Source: an uncultured Clostridia bacterium (GTDB lineage Bacteria; Bacillota; Clostridia; Christensenellales; UBA1242). Taken from it: a stretch of 8,033 nucleotides of DNA. The position numbers and the translations under genes were made by a program. The notes under the pieces were generated by a model. The model was not told where the DNA came from. It was given only the letters and a program-made list of their open reading frames with translations, and did not search any database. This document shows, in pieces, positions 1 through 5,941 of this stretch (the first letter of the stretch is position 1; each line of letters begins with the position of its first letter). The stretch is from positions 1 to 8,033 of the forward strand of contig CANQWP010000033.1 of assembly GCA_947627585.1 (NCBI GenBank), in the 5' to 3' direction.

Positions 1-1
1 A

Positions 2-835
2 CTTGCATTCATCGACAACGCCGGCAATTTCTCGGCGGGCTATCGTCGCGGCAAAAACATTCACTATGGCGTTCGCGAGCATGCAATGTGCGCAGTGGCA
101 AATGGAATTGCGCTTTATGAAGACTTCATCACTTTTGACAGCACATTTTTGGCTTTTTCGAACTATGCCATTCCAGCCATTCGCATGAGAAATTTGATGA
201 AACTTCCTGTCATGTCATTTTTCACTCATGACAGCATTGCTGTTGGGCAAGACGGCCCGACACATCAACCGATTGAACAGCTTGGACAGCTTCGCGCAAT
301 TGTCGGGAACACTGTTTTTCGTCCTTGCGACTATAAAGAACTTGTGGCGGGATATTATCTTGCCGTGAAAGAATATTTGCCTGTTTGCTTTGCTCTTTCA
401 AGACAGGACATTCCTCACATTGACGGAACATCTTTTGAGGGAGCGCTTTGCGGAGGATATGTTTTGCAAGCGGGCTCTCAAAAGCCAGAGATCGTTCTTG
501 TTGCAAGCGGAGCCGAAGTGGCTCTTGCAAAAGAAGTGGCAAAAGAGCTTTCCAAAAAACGAACCGTCAACGTTGTTTCCATGCCGTCACTTGAAGTTTT
601 TGAAAAACAATCTTTGGCATATAAATCAAAAATCATTTCCAAAGACGCATTGCTTGTTGTGGCAATTGAGGCAAGCAATGACACAAAATGGCTGAAAGTG
701 ATTCCAAATTGCGAACAATTCAGCGTTGAGACATATCAAGGCAGCGGCGACGGCAATGAGGTCTATTCCAACGCCGGCTTCAATGTCAAAAATCTTATCA
801 AATTTGTGGAAAGCAAACTTAAATCGCGAAAATAA
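2..835 (+). CDS. tkt: Transketolase, C-terminal part (5' end outside window)
   Basis: Transketolase moves two-carbon ketol units between sugar phosphates in the cytosolic non-oxidative pentose phosphate pathway, using thiamine diphosphate. The reading frame is open from base 2, so the N-terminal ThDP/Mg-binding domain lies upstream of the window. Visible landmarks are HYGVREHAM near the beginning, whose Glu is the family's catalytic glutamate that activates the cofactor; THDSIAVGQDGPTHQPIEQL, the classic pyrimidine-domain motif with substrate-contacting Asp/His; and LSRQD, matching the phosphate-binding Arg segment. The C-terminal domain follows and ends normally (KLKSRK, TAA). An internal ATG at 86 is not the true start because homology runs through it. 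Leucine codons are mainly CTT. I see no convincing intrinsic terminator after the stop. Identification is firm; the chromosomal partner genes upstream are not visible. Confidence 0.96.
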   Translation, partial: LAFIDNAGNFSAGYRRGKNIHYGVREHAMCAVANGIALYEDFITFDSTFLAFSNYAIPAIRMRNLMKLPVMSFFTHDSIAVGQDGPTHQPIEQLGQLRAIVGNTVFRPCDYKELVAGYYLAVKEYLPVCFALSRQDIPHIDGTSFEGALCGGYVLQAGSQKPEIVLVASGAEVALAKEVAKELSKKRTVNVVSMPSLEVFEKQSLAYKSKIISKDALLVVAIEASNDTKWLKVIPNCEQFSVETYQGSGDGNEVYSNAGFNVKNLIKFVESKLKSRK

Positions 836-874
836 GCACTTTTTTGACATTTTTTTGCAAGCAAAAACTTTTAA

Positions 875-920
875 CATAAAACCCGAGGCAATAAAATATA
901 TTTAATGTGAGGGTTTTATG
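875..920 (+). promoter_or_regulatory. 10-base inverted repeat over RBS and start codon
   Basis: CATAAAACCC (875-884) and GGGTTTTATG (911-920) are perfect reverse complements separated by 26 bases. The right arm holds the GGG of the ribosome site (GAGGG, 909-913) and the ATG at 918. In RNA this could form a hairpin that hides the start; as DNA it could be an operator. A TTGACA at 844-849 lies upstream but has no good -10 box at normal spacing, so the transcription start is unknown, and the choice between RNA and DNA roles depends on it. Confidence 0.45.
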
Positions 921-1934
921 AAAAGAAAAAGCATTGTCCTTAGCGACACGGAAGAAAAAAGCACAAAAAAAGCCGTGCTTACGCTTGACGAAAAAGAGGG
1001 CGGTCTTGTGGGGACGCTCAGGCTTTATAATTTCCCGGCCGAGCCAAACGGCATTTTGTCGCTTGGACTTTACAGCGACCAAAAAGTCTTCAAGGCTGGC
1101 TTGACGCGAAAAAGCCAAATGCTTTATGACTTTTTTGTGGACATCAAAGAAATTCCGGCAAAATTTTCTTGTGCGGTCGTCAATTTTCAAAATGCAGAGC
1201 CGAAGCCGATGCTCTATGGCTCAAGCGAAGGCAGCGTCGACGACATTTATGCAAGCATCATAAATGAGGTGGCTGGCGCAAAGTCCTTTCAAAAGACAAA
1301 AGACGTGCTTGAAAAATATGACGTCGATTTTGCCGAGCCCGAAAAACACGAAATTGAAGAAGAAATCGACGATTGCATGTGCAAAGAAACCTGCGCAAAC
1401 TGCATTTATAAAAAATATTTCTATGAAAACGCACAACCGCCAAAACAAGAAAACAAATCCGATTTCAAAGCGGAAATTTTTGGCGGACAAGAAGCGCAAA
1501 CGCTTTCAAAAAATTTTGACAGAGCCGAAAAGGAAAACAAAATTGCAGCAAGCGAAAATCTTGACCAAAAAGACGAAAAAATTGAAAAAGGGGACAACAT
1601 TTTTTTCTTCGACCGCTTGAAACCACAAATTGACAAACTGTTTGAAAACAATCCGACAGAAAACAACCTTCAAAACATTTTTCCTTATTCAAAATGGGCA
1701 AAAGTGGAATATGAAGACGAGGGCGACTTCTTTGTTTTTGGATTGCTGTATGACGAAAATGGAGATGTGAAATATGTTTGCTATGGCGTGCCGGCCGTTT
1801 TTGACGAGAATCCGCCCGAAGAACTTGACGGCTATCCAATTTGGCTGCCGCTTGACGAAAAACAAGGCTTTGGCTATTGGATGACCTATCAAGATGCAAA
1901 GACTGGCGAACCTTTGAAAGCAATTTTGGACTGA
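918..1934 (+). CDS. Unrecognised three-part protein with central Cys cluster
   Basis: I do not recognise a named family. The 338-residue protein has no signal peptide or membrane segment, so it is probably cytoplasmic. Residues 1-130 look like a beta-rich domain (GTLRLYNFPAEPNGILSLGL, later MLYGSSEG). Residues 131-250 are acidic, Lys/Glu-rich and probably disordered. This part contains a Cys cluster C153-x-C155-x3-C159-x2-C162 that could bind metal. Residues 254-338 form a second compact domain with YVCYGVPAVF and GYWMTYQDAKTGEP. From memory, this tail recurs in uncharacterised clostridial proteins; that is recall and not a search result. The start is ATG after GAGGG (909-913), only 4 bases away. 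An inverted repeat covers this start. The hydrolase gene follows after 27 bases, probably on the same transcript. The gene call is firm and the function unknown. Confidence 0.85.
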   Translation: MKRKSIVLSDTEEKSTKKAVLTLDEKEGGLVGTLRLYNFPAEPNGILSLGLYSDQKVFKAGLTRKSQMLYDFFVDIKEIPAKFSCAVVNFQNAEPKPMLYGSSEGSVDDIYASIINEVAGAKSFQKTKDVLEKYDVDFAEPEKHEIEEEIDDCMCKETCANCIYKKYFYENAQPPKQENKSDFKAEIFGGQEAQTLSKNFDRAEKENKIAASENLDQKDEKIEKGDNIFFFDRLKPQIDKLFENNPTENNLQNIFPYSKWAKVEYEDEGDFFVFGLLYDENGDVKYVCYGVPAVFDENPPEELDGYPIWLPLDEKQGFGYWMTYQDAKTGEPLKAILD

Positions 1935-1953
1935 AAATCTTGAAAATTTTTGT

Positions 1954-1959
1954 GGGGGA
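1954..1959 (+). promoter_or_regulatory. RBS deciding the hydrolase start
   Basis: GGGGGA lies just before ATG 1962. An in-frame TTG at 1950 would lengthen the protein by four residues, but it lies upstream of this purine run and has no ribosome site of its own. ATG 1962 is therefore preferred. Confidence 0.6.
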
Positions 1960-1961
1960 AT

Positions 1962-2897
1962 ATGAGAATTTTCGCATGGGTTGTGCTTGGACTTGTTGGG
2001 CTTGTCTTTTTGATTATGACATATTATCTTCTTGTCGGGGCGCTCCTTTTCAAGTTTGTGCTCTCGCAAAAAAGTCTTTCTTCGCGCGTTTTGCGCAAGG
2101 ACACTGAAAAAAGAATAAAAGAAAACAAAATTGACCTTTGTTGGTGGCAAAAAGTGAAGTTCGAGCCAGTTTTTGTTTCAAGTTTTGATGGGCTTAAGCT
2201 GGCGGGGCAATATTTTGATGCAAAATCCAACAAAACTGTGATTGTCGTTCATGGCTTTGGAGGAAGTTATTTGGAGACGCAGCCTTATTGCAAGCTTTTT
2301 CATGACAAAAATTTCAATGTGCTTGCCGTCGATTGTCGCGCACACGGAAAAAGTGAAGGAAGTTGCATTGGCTTTGGATGGCTTGACAGGCTTGACATCA
2401 TTTCTTGGGTGAAATTTTTGAATGAAAAAACTCCAGAAAGCAAAATTCTGCTTTTTGGAGTTTCAATGGGTGGAAGTGCCGTTTGCATGGCCTGTGGGGA
2501 AAAAGATTTGAAAAATGTTGTTGCGGCCATTTCCGATTGCGCGTTTGACAATGCCGACCGAGAAATTGATTTCATCTTAAGCAAAAAGAAGATTTTGAAG
2601 ATTTTTAAAAAACACTTATATTCCTTTGCCAAAAGGGTGCACAATTTCGACATCAAACAGGCCGACGCAATCAAGCAAGTGAAGAAAACACAAATTCCAA
2701 TTTTGTATATTCATGGCGGGGCCGACAATTTTGTTCCATTGGAAAATATGAAAAATTTGTATGCTTGCACGCCAACAAATTTGCGAAAAAGTTTTGTGGC
2801 TCAGGATGCGGGACACGCGCTTGCCTATGCGGAAGCGGGCGTGCTTTATGAAAAAGCGATCTTCGACTTTTTGAAAGAGCGCACAACAATCAAGTGA
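1962..2897 (+). CDS. Membrane-anchored alpha/beta hydrolase
   Basis: This 311-residue serine hydrolase has a hydrophobic N-terminal segment (about residues 4-30, WVVLGLVGLVFLIMTYYLL) that should anchor it in the membrane, with no obvious cleavage site. The alpha/beta hydrolase fold is shown by H97-GFGG (oxyanion-hole turn), the nucleophile elbow G-V-S168-M-G-G, the acid D255 in GGADNFVP, and H285 in DAGHA, so the catalytic triad is complete and in order. Overall layout and length resemble the YqkD-like (COG1073) hydrolases of Bacillota, whose substrates are mostly unknown. A peptidase or esterase role is possible; substrate cannot be told from sequence. Its stop codon is 2 bases from the stop of the convergent fibre gene. 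I see no terminator between them. Confidence 0.92.
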   Translation: MRIFAWVVLGLVGLVFLIMTYYLLVGALLFKFVLSQKSLSSRVLRKDTEKRIKENKIDLCWWQKVKFEPVFVSSFDGLKLAGQYFDAKSNKTVIVVHGFGGSYLETQPYCKLFHDKNFNVLAVDCRAHGKSEGSCIGFGWLDRLDIISWVKFLNEKTPESKILLFGVSMGGSAVCMACGEKDLKNVVAAISDCAFDNADREIDFILSKKKILKIFKKHLYSFAKRVHNFDIKQADAIKQVKKTQIPILYIHGGADNFVPLENMKNLYACTPTNLRKSFVAQDAGHALAYAEAGVLYEKAIFDFLKERTTIK

Positions 2898-2899
2898 GT

Positions 2900-4666
2900 T
2901 TATTGCACTTGAAGTTGTGAAATGTAATAAAGGGCATTGTCGTCAACGCTTTCAACAGTTGGATAACGGCCACTTTTAATTGAAATTTTAAACATGAGAT
3001 AAACTTTAAGGAACAATTCTCCATTGCCTCCTCTTTCTGAATATATGGAGACAAGCGTATGCGTTGTTCCCATGTTGCTGTGGTGCATTGCAATATATGA
3101 ATATGTTCCTGTTGCACTTTTTTCAGGGGCATCTCTGAAATCGTCAATGCTAAATTCGAAGTAAGCAGGATCTGCCACAGGATTGAACAAAATTCTAAAT
3201 TTGCTATATTTTGAAAAGTCAATTTTTCCAATAACTGCATCCGAATTTGATGTTTTTAACCCGCTTGTTGCGCCTTTGTTTATTGCTGGATCTGAACTGT
3301 CTTTGTCATAAATGGTGGTCCAAGGTTTTGTTCCGCCACCTCCTTGTGAAATTTTCGCTTCAAGTTCAGGGATCTTGACGTCGGTGATGTCTTTTATGCT
3401 GTTTGACATGCTTGAAAGTTGAGAAGATGTGGTCGTTTTGAATTCTTCAAGACTGCCAATCTTTGTTTGCATTTGACTTTGAGCAGTTTGCAGAGAAGAA
3501 ATGTTTGTTTGCATTTGGCTTTGTGATGTCTGCAAAGACTTGATGTCGTTTTGCATTGTTGTCTGAGCGTTTTGAATTGATGTCAAAGTTTCCTGCATCT
3601 TTGTTTGGGCAGTTTGCAAAGAAGAGATGTTTGTGCTCATCTCGCTTTGTGATGTCTGCAACGCTGAAACACTTTTTTGCAGATCGGATTGAGTACTTTG
3701 CATCTCTGTCACACTTTTTTGCAAATTGGACTGTGAGGTTTCAAGAGATGACACTGATTTTTGCAGTGCCGACTGGGATGTTTCAAGAGACGAAACGCTT
3801 TTTTGTAGCGCTGTTTGAGATGACTGCAAAGAAGAAATATCTTTTTGCATGTCACTTTGAGAAGTTTGAACCGACTGTAAGTTTGTTTCAAGTTTTGTTT
3901 GTGCAGTTTGCAATGATGCAACCTTTGTTTTCAAGTCGCTTAAATCGTCGTCAAAACCCGACTGAGCAGAATTCAAATCTTGCAAGCTTTGTTCCATGCT
4001 TGCTTGTTTCTGTTCCATTGATGTCAGATTTTTTTGCATCGAGGCTTGCGATGTTTCCAAGCCTTGCACATCATTTTGGATTTCACCTTGGGTCGTTTGC
4101 AAGGCTTTGACGTCAGATTGAATGGACGACTGTGTTGTTTTGAGGCTCTGGACGTCTGTTTGAAGAGTTGCTTGTGAGCTTTTCAATCCTTGGACATCAG
4201 TTTTCAAAGAACCCTGCTCAGTTTTAACTGAATTCAGGTCTTTTTGAAGCGAAGATTGAGCATCTTCCAAATCTTGAATGCCAGCTTGGATTTCACCTTG
4301 GGTCGTTTGCAAGGCTTTGACGTCAGATTGAATGGACGACTGTGTTGTTTGAAGATTTTGCAAATTTGTTTCCAAATTTTTGACAGCTTCATCGATTGAG
4401 CCGATTGAACTTTGAGCCGCTTCGACTGTTTTTTGAAGAGCACTTAAAGAATTTTTTGTGTCCTCAATTGATGTTTGCATTTCTTGAACAGTGTTTTGAA
4501 ATGTTGTGAAACTTTCTGTCATTGTTTTTTGCAAATCTGTCATTGCCTGACCAAAGTTGGAAATTTGAGGCAAGACGTCCTCGACAAAATAATAAAATTC
4601 CTTCCTCAAATCTTCCAAATTGACATGAGTGTTTTCGCCAATGTCATGAAAATTTTTGTACGCCAT
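2900..4666 (-). CDS. Fibre-like protein with 14-residue coiled-coil repeats
   Basis: This 588-residue protein has no signal peptide. Residues 1-40 form a short head (MAYKNFHDIGENTHVNLEDL). Residues 41-440 are predicted coiled coil, of which 105-244 and 252-405 are 10 and 11 tandem 14-residue repeats of the type LQTTQSSIQSDVKA. One extra heptad (245-251) lies between the blocks, so the heptad register is unbroken. After a GGGG hinge (442-445), residues 447-588 form a non-repetitive domain starting PWTTIYDKDSSDPAINKG. From memory this resembles C-terminal domains of phage fibre and gut bacterial surface proteins (unchecked). Start: ATG 4666 has AGGAG at 4676-4672, spacing 5; the longer frame from 4732 lacks a ribosome site and has a weak start context. 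Possible roles are surface fibre, phage-type fibre remnant, or cytoskeletal/scaffold rod. I infer a fibrous oligomer only. Confidence 0.88.
   Translation of the reverse strand: MAYKNFHDIGENTHVNLEDLRKEFYYFVEDVLPQISNFGQAMTDLQKTMTESFTTFQNTVQEMQTSIEDTKNSLSALQKTVEAAQSSIGSIDEAVKNLETNLQNLQTTQSSIQSDVKALQTTQGEIQAGIQDLEDAQSSLQKDLNSVKTEQGSLKTDVQGLKSSQATLQTDVQSLKTTQSSIQSDVKALQTTQGEIQNDVQGLETSQASMQKNLTSMEQKQASMEQSLQDLNSAQSGFDDDLSDLKTKVASLQTAQTKLETNLQSVQTSQSDMQKDISSLQSSQTALQKSVSSLETSQSALQKSVSSLETSQSNLQKSVTEMQSTQSDLQKSVSALQTSQSEMSTNISSLQTAQTKMQETLTSIQNAQTTMQNDIKSLQTSQSQMQTNISSLQTAQSQMQTKIGSLEEFKTTTSSQLSSMSNSIKDITDVKIPELEAKISQGGGGTKPWTTIYDKDSSDPAINKGATSGLKTSNSDAVIGKIDFSKYSKFRILFNPVADPAYFEFSIDDFRDAPEKSATGTYSYIAMHHSNMGTTHTLVSIYSERGGNGELFLKVYLMFKISIKSGRYPTVESVDDNALYYISQLQVQ
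4076..4140 (-). repeat. 65-base exact direct repeat, copy 1
   Basis: Bases 4076-4140 are identical to 4286-4350, with mismatches immediately outside on both sides. The offset is 210 bases, exactly five 42-base units, so the frame and heptad register are kept. It encodes residues about 176-197 of the fibre protein. Confidence 0.95.
4286..4350 (-). repeat. 65-base exact direct repeat, copy 2
   Basis: Partner of the copy at 4076-4140. It encodes residues about 106-127 of the fibre protein. Identity at all codon positions in an otherwise diverged array points to recent block duplication or gene conversion. Confidence 0.95.
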
Positions 4667-4671
4667 AAAAA

Positions 4672-4676
4672 CTCCT
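4672..4676 (-). promoter_or_regulatory. RBS deciding the fibre gene start
   Basis: AGGAG within an A-rich context, 5 bases before ATG 4666 on the minus strand. This strong site argues against the 22-residue longer frame starting at 4732, whose added residues would also run through the upstream untranslated region. Confidence 0.85.
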
Positions 4677-4690
4677 TTTTTTGCCAACAA

Positions 4691-4719
4691 GTTTAAGCCG
4701 CAAAAAAAAGGAATTTCAA
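4691..4719 (-). promoter_or_regulatory. Weak candidate promoter of the fibre gene
   Basis: On the minus strand TTGAAA (4719-4714) is followed after 17 bases by TTAAAC (4696-4691). The -35 box is good and the -10 poor (3 of 6). A promoter is expected in this gap because a terminator for the upstream gene lies at 4741-4770. Confidence 0.3.
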
Positions 4720-4740
4720 GGTTTTGTGCCAAAATTTTGT

Positions 4741-4770
4741 AAAAAAAACCACTTGCAAAAGCAGGCGGTT
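4741..4770 (-). terminator. Intrinsic terminator after the membrane-protein gene
   Basis: Read on the minus strand, AACCGCCTGC (4770-4761), a TTTT loop and GCAAGTGGTT (4756-4747) form a 10-position stem with one G-U pair and one C-A mismatch, followed by a run of eight T. It lies 21 bases after the TGA at 4792 and separates that gene from the fibre gene. Confidence 0.75.
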
Positions 4771-4791
4771 AATTTTTGTTGATGCGAGTTG

Positions 4792-5565
4792 TCATTTTTT
4801 TTGCTTTTTCAGGTGGACATGTTTGGTTTTCATGAAAAGCCATGTGAAGATGATTGAAAGCACTGCCACAATCAAAATAATGCAGGTGATCAGCACTGGA
4901 TTTATGCCGTTTGGGTTTATGTCCTCCGTCTTCAAAAAACCATAAAGAACTTTTCCGTCAAAAACATAGGAAATTGCATTGAAATCTTTTTTTGCATCAA
5001 AACCTTCATACAAGAAAATTCCCTGTCCACGCAAAAGAAGAGTTTTGCTTTCAACAAACGTGCCATTTTCTTGAAAAAAGACATGGCATTCTTTGTTTGT
5101 TTTTGCATTGAAATTTGGGATTGCGACAATTTCATCCTGCTTTTTGGTCAAGAGATCGGCAAAGACATATCCAAAATCAAAGTTATCGTTTTCAATCTCG
5201 TTGTCCAGTAAACTGATTTTGAAAAATTTAAAATTTCCCCAAAATTCTGTCACGGGTGTGCCCGAATTTGTCAACACAAAAAGTTCCTTTTTGTGTTTGA
5301 GGGTGGCAATTTTTTCGCTTGCAAAATCTGAACGTGAAAACACGACAGCCGAGTTCGCCGTGACGACATATGTTTCAAAATCACTTTGTTCTTCTTGCTC
5401 AAACAGGACTTCTGACAAAAGACAGCCTTTTTCAGTTGGCAAAGAGCTTTTTGTCTCGAATTGACAACTTGAATTTTGGGCGCTTGCAAAAAAACATCCT
5501 TCGGCAAAAATTGCCGCTGTCAACAAAACAGAAAAAACAAGCAAAAACCCCACAATTTTTTTCAT
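4792..5565 (-). CDS. Exported protein with C-terminal membrane anchor
   Basis: I do not recognise a specific family. The 257-residue protein begins with a signal peptide: KK, a hydrophobic core (residues 4-21) and a probable cleavage site ASA-Q after residue 29. A nearby C24 (AEGC) is a poor lipobox, so lipoprotein processing is unlikely. The exported part (30-223) includes a stretch around residues 64-110 (VVTANSAVVFSRSDFASEKI) that is weakly reminiscent of bacterial SH3-like wall-binding modules. One membrane helix spans about 224-245 (VLITCIILIVAVLSIIFTWL) and is followed by a basic 12-residue cytoplasmic tail, giving an outside-facing type I topology. The ribosome site is weak (GAAG-like). 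I see no clear promoter in the 62 bases upstream. It has its own terminator at 4741-4770, so it is a single-gene unit. Function is unknown. Confidence 0.85.
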   Translation of the reverse strand: MKKIVGFLLVFSVLLTAAIFAEGCFFASAQNSSCQFETKSSLPTEKGCLLSEVLFEQEEQSDFETYVVTANSAVVFSRSDFASEKIATLKHKKELFVLTNSGTPVTEFWGNFKFFKISLLDNEIENDNFDFGYVFADLLTKKQDEIVAIPNFNAKTNKECHVFFQENGTFVESKTLLLRGQGIFLYEGFDAKKDFNAISYVFDGKVLYGFLKTEDINPNGINPVLITCIILIVAVLSIIFTWLFMKTKHVHLKKQKK

Positions 5566-5624
5566 TTCTTCTTCATTTTAGCACTTTTGTTCAAAAAACA
5601 GAAAATTTTTCGCAGATTTTCAAC

Positions 5625-5654
5625 AAAAAAAAGCATATCTGGGATATGCTTTTT
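5625..5654 (-). terminator. Intrinsic terminator of the mTERF-like operon
   Basis: AAAAAGCATATC (minus strand 5654-5643), a 3-base loop and GATATGCTTTTT (5639-5628) form a perfect 12-pair stem. On the minus strand it runs into eight T in a row (5632-5625). The stem overlaps the TAA stop of the 94-residue gene by two bases. On the plus strand the hairpin has only five T, already used in the stem, so it serves the minus-strand operon. Confidence 0.88.
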
Positions 5655-5937
5655 AAATTAAAAATGGATCAGACTTTAACAAGTCTTCAATTTCGCCATC
5701 AAAGGATTTCAGTGTTTTGTCCAAATCGTCTGGAGCATTGCACAAAAATCCAGGATTTGAAAAGATCAAACTGTCAATGTCGACTTTTGGATAGCCATAA
5801 GAAATGACGATTGCAATGTTTTTGAAGGCTCTTTCGCTGTCGATGATTTCAAGCCCCGGCGCTTGTTGACAAAGCTGCTCAATTTCATCATCGGCAAAGC
5901 CCAGTTTAAGCAAATAGTTTTTCAATTTCTTATCCAT
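5653..5937 (-). CDS. Short mTERF-like repeat protein (94 residues)
   Basis: This small protein appears to be a paralogue of the N-terminus of the repeat protein encoded just upstream. Its start MDKKLKNYLLKLGFADDEIE matches MHEQLKEFLLNFGFGKNDVA, and both continue with helix-turn-helix segments ending in P-x-hydrophobic motifs (P27-GL, P62-GFL, P91-FLI). It therefore holds about two and a half repeats and stops at the end of a repeat. No signal peptide or membrane segment is seen. The start ATG 5937 lies 4 bases after the upstream TGA, and its ribosome site AGAGG (5949-5945) sits inside the end of that gene, so translation is probably coupled. A longer in-frame start at 6009 would overlap the upstream gene by 68 bases and is rejected. 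It may be a partner or regulator of the larger protein, or a decaying duplicate. Confidence 0.8.
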   Translation of the reverse strand: MDKKLKNYLLKLGFADDEIEQLCQQAPGLEIIDSERAFKNIAIVISYGYPKVDIDSLIFSNPGFLCNAPDDLDKTLKSFDGEIEDLLKSDPFLI

Positions 5938-5941
5938 TTTT

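Larger units (their letters stand above)
3452..4354 (-). repeat. 42-base coding repeat array (21 units)
   Basis: This stretch encodes residues 105-405 of the fibre protein as 42-base (14-residue) units, 10 before and 11 after a single extra 21-base heptad. Hydrophobic residues stand at unit positions 1, 8 and 12. Gln stands at position 5 in all 21 units. Unit-to-unit DNA identity varies widely, and the closest copies carry exact blocks. The periodicity is coding; it is not a CRISPR or intergenic repeat. Confidence 0.93.

Noticed and set aside
852..867. TTTTTGC / GCAAAAA inverted repeat after the transketolase gene as a terminator
   Set aside because: The loop is only two bases, the stem is nearly all A-T, and no T run follows. 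It cannot be supported as a terminator.
1950..1961. TTG start for the hydrolase
   Set aside because: The G-rich ribosome site lies downstream of this TTG and just before ATG 1962.
1465..2150. Minus-strand open frames of 153 and 170 residues under the left genes
   Set aside because: They lie antisense to two well-supported genes, have no ribosome sites and show low-complexity composition.
2899..2931. Stem TTTATTGCA / TGTAATAAA at the convergent junction as a terminator
   Set aside because: Weak A/T stem with a wobble, no T run on either strand, and it lies inside coding sequence.
3556..4110. 184-residue open frame on the plus strand inside the fibre gene
   Set aside because: It is antisense to the 42-base repeat array; the periodic codons suppress stops on the other strand. 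No ribosome site or recognisable domain.
3452..4354. Regular 42-base repeats as a possible CRISPR array
   Set aside because: There are no unique spacers between identical repeats. The period is a multiple of three and encodes a continuous heptad pattern in one frame.
4667..4732. Longer N-terminus of the fibre protein from 4732
   Set aside because: The AGGAG site just before ATG 4666 fits the shorter start, and the added 22 residues run through the untranslated region.
5575..5580. TAAAAT as a -10 box for the exported-protein gene
   Set aside because: It is only about ten bases from the ATG, and no -35 box sits at proper spacing.
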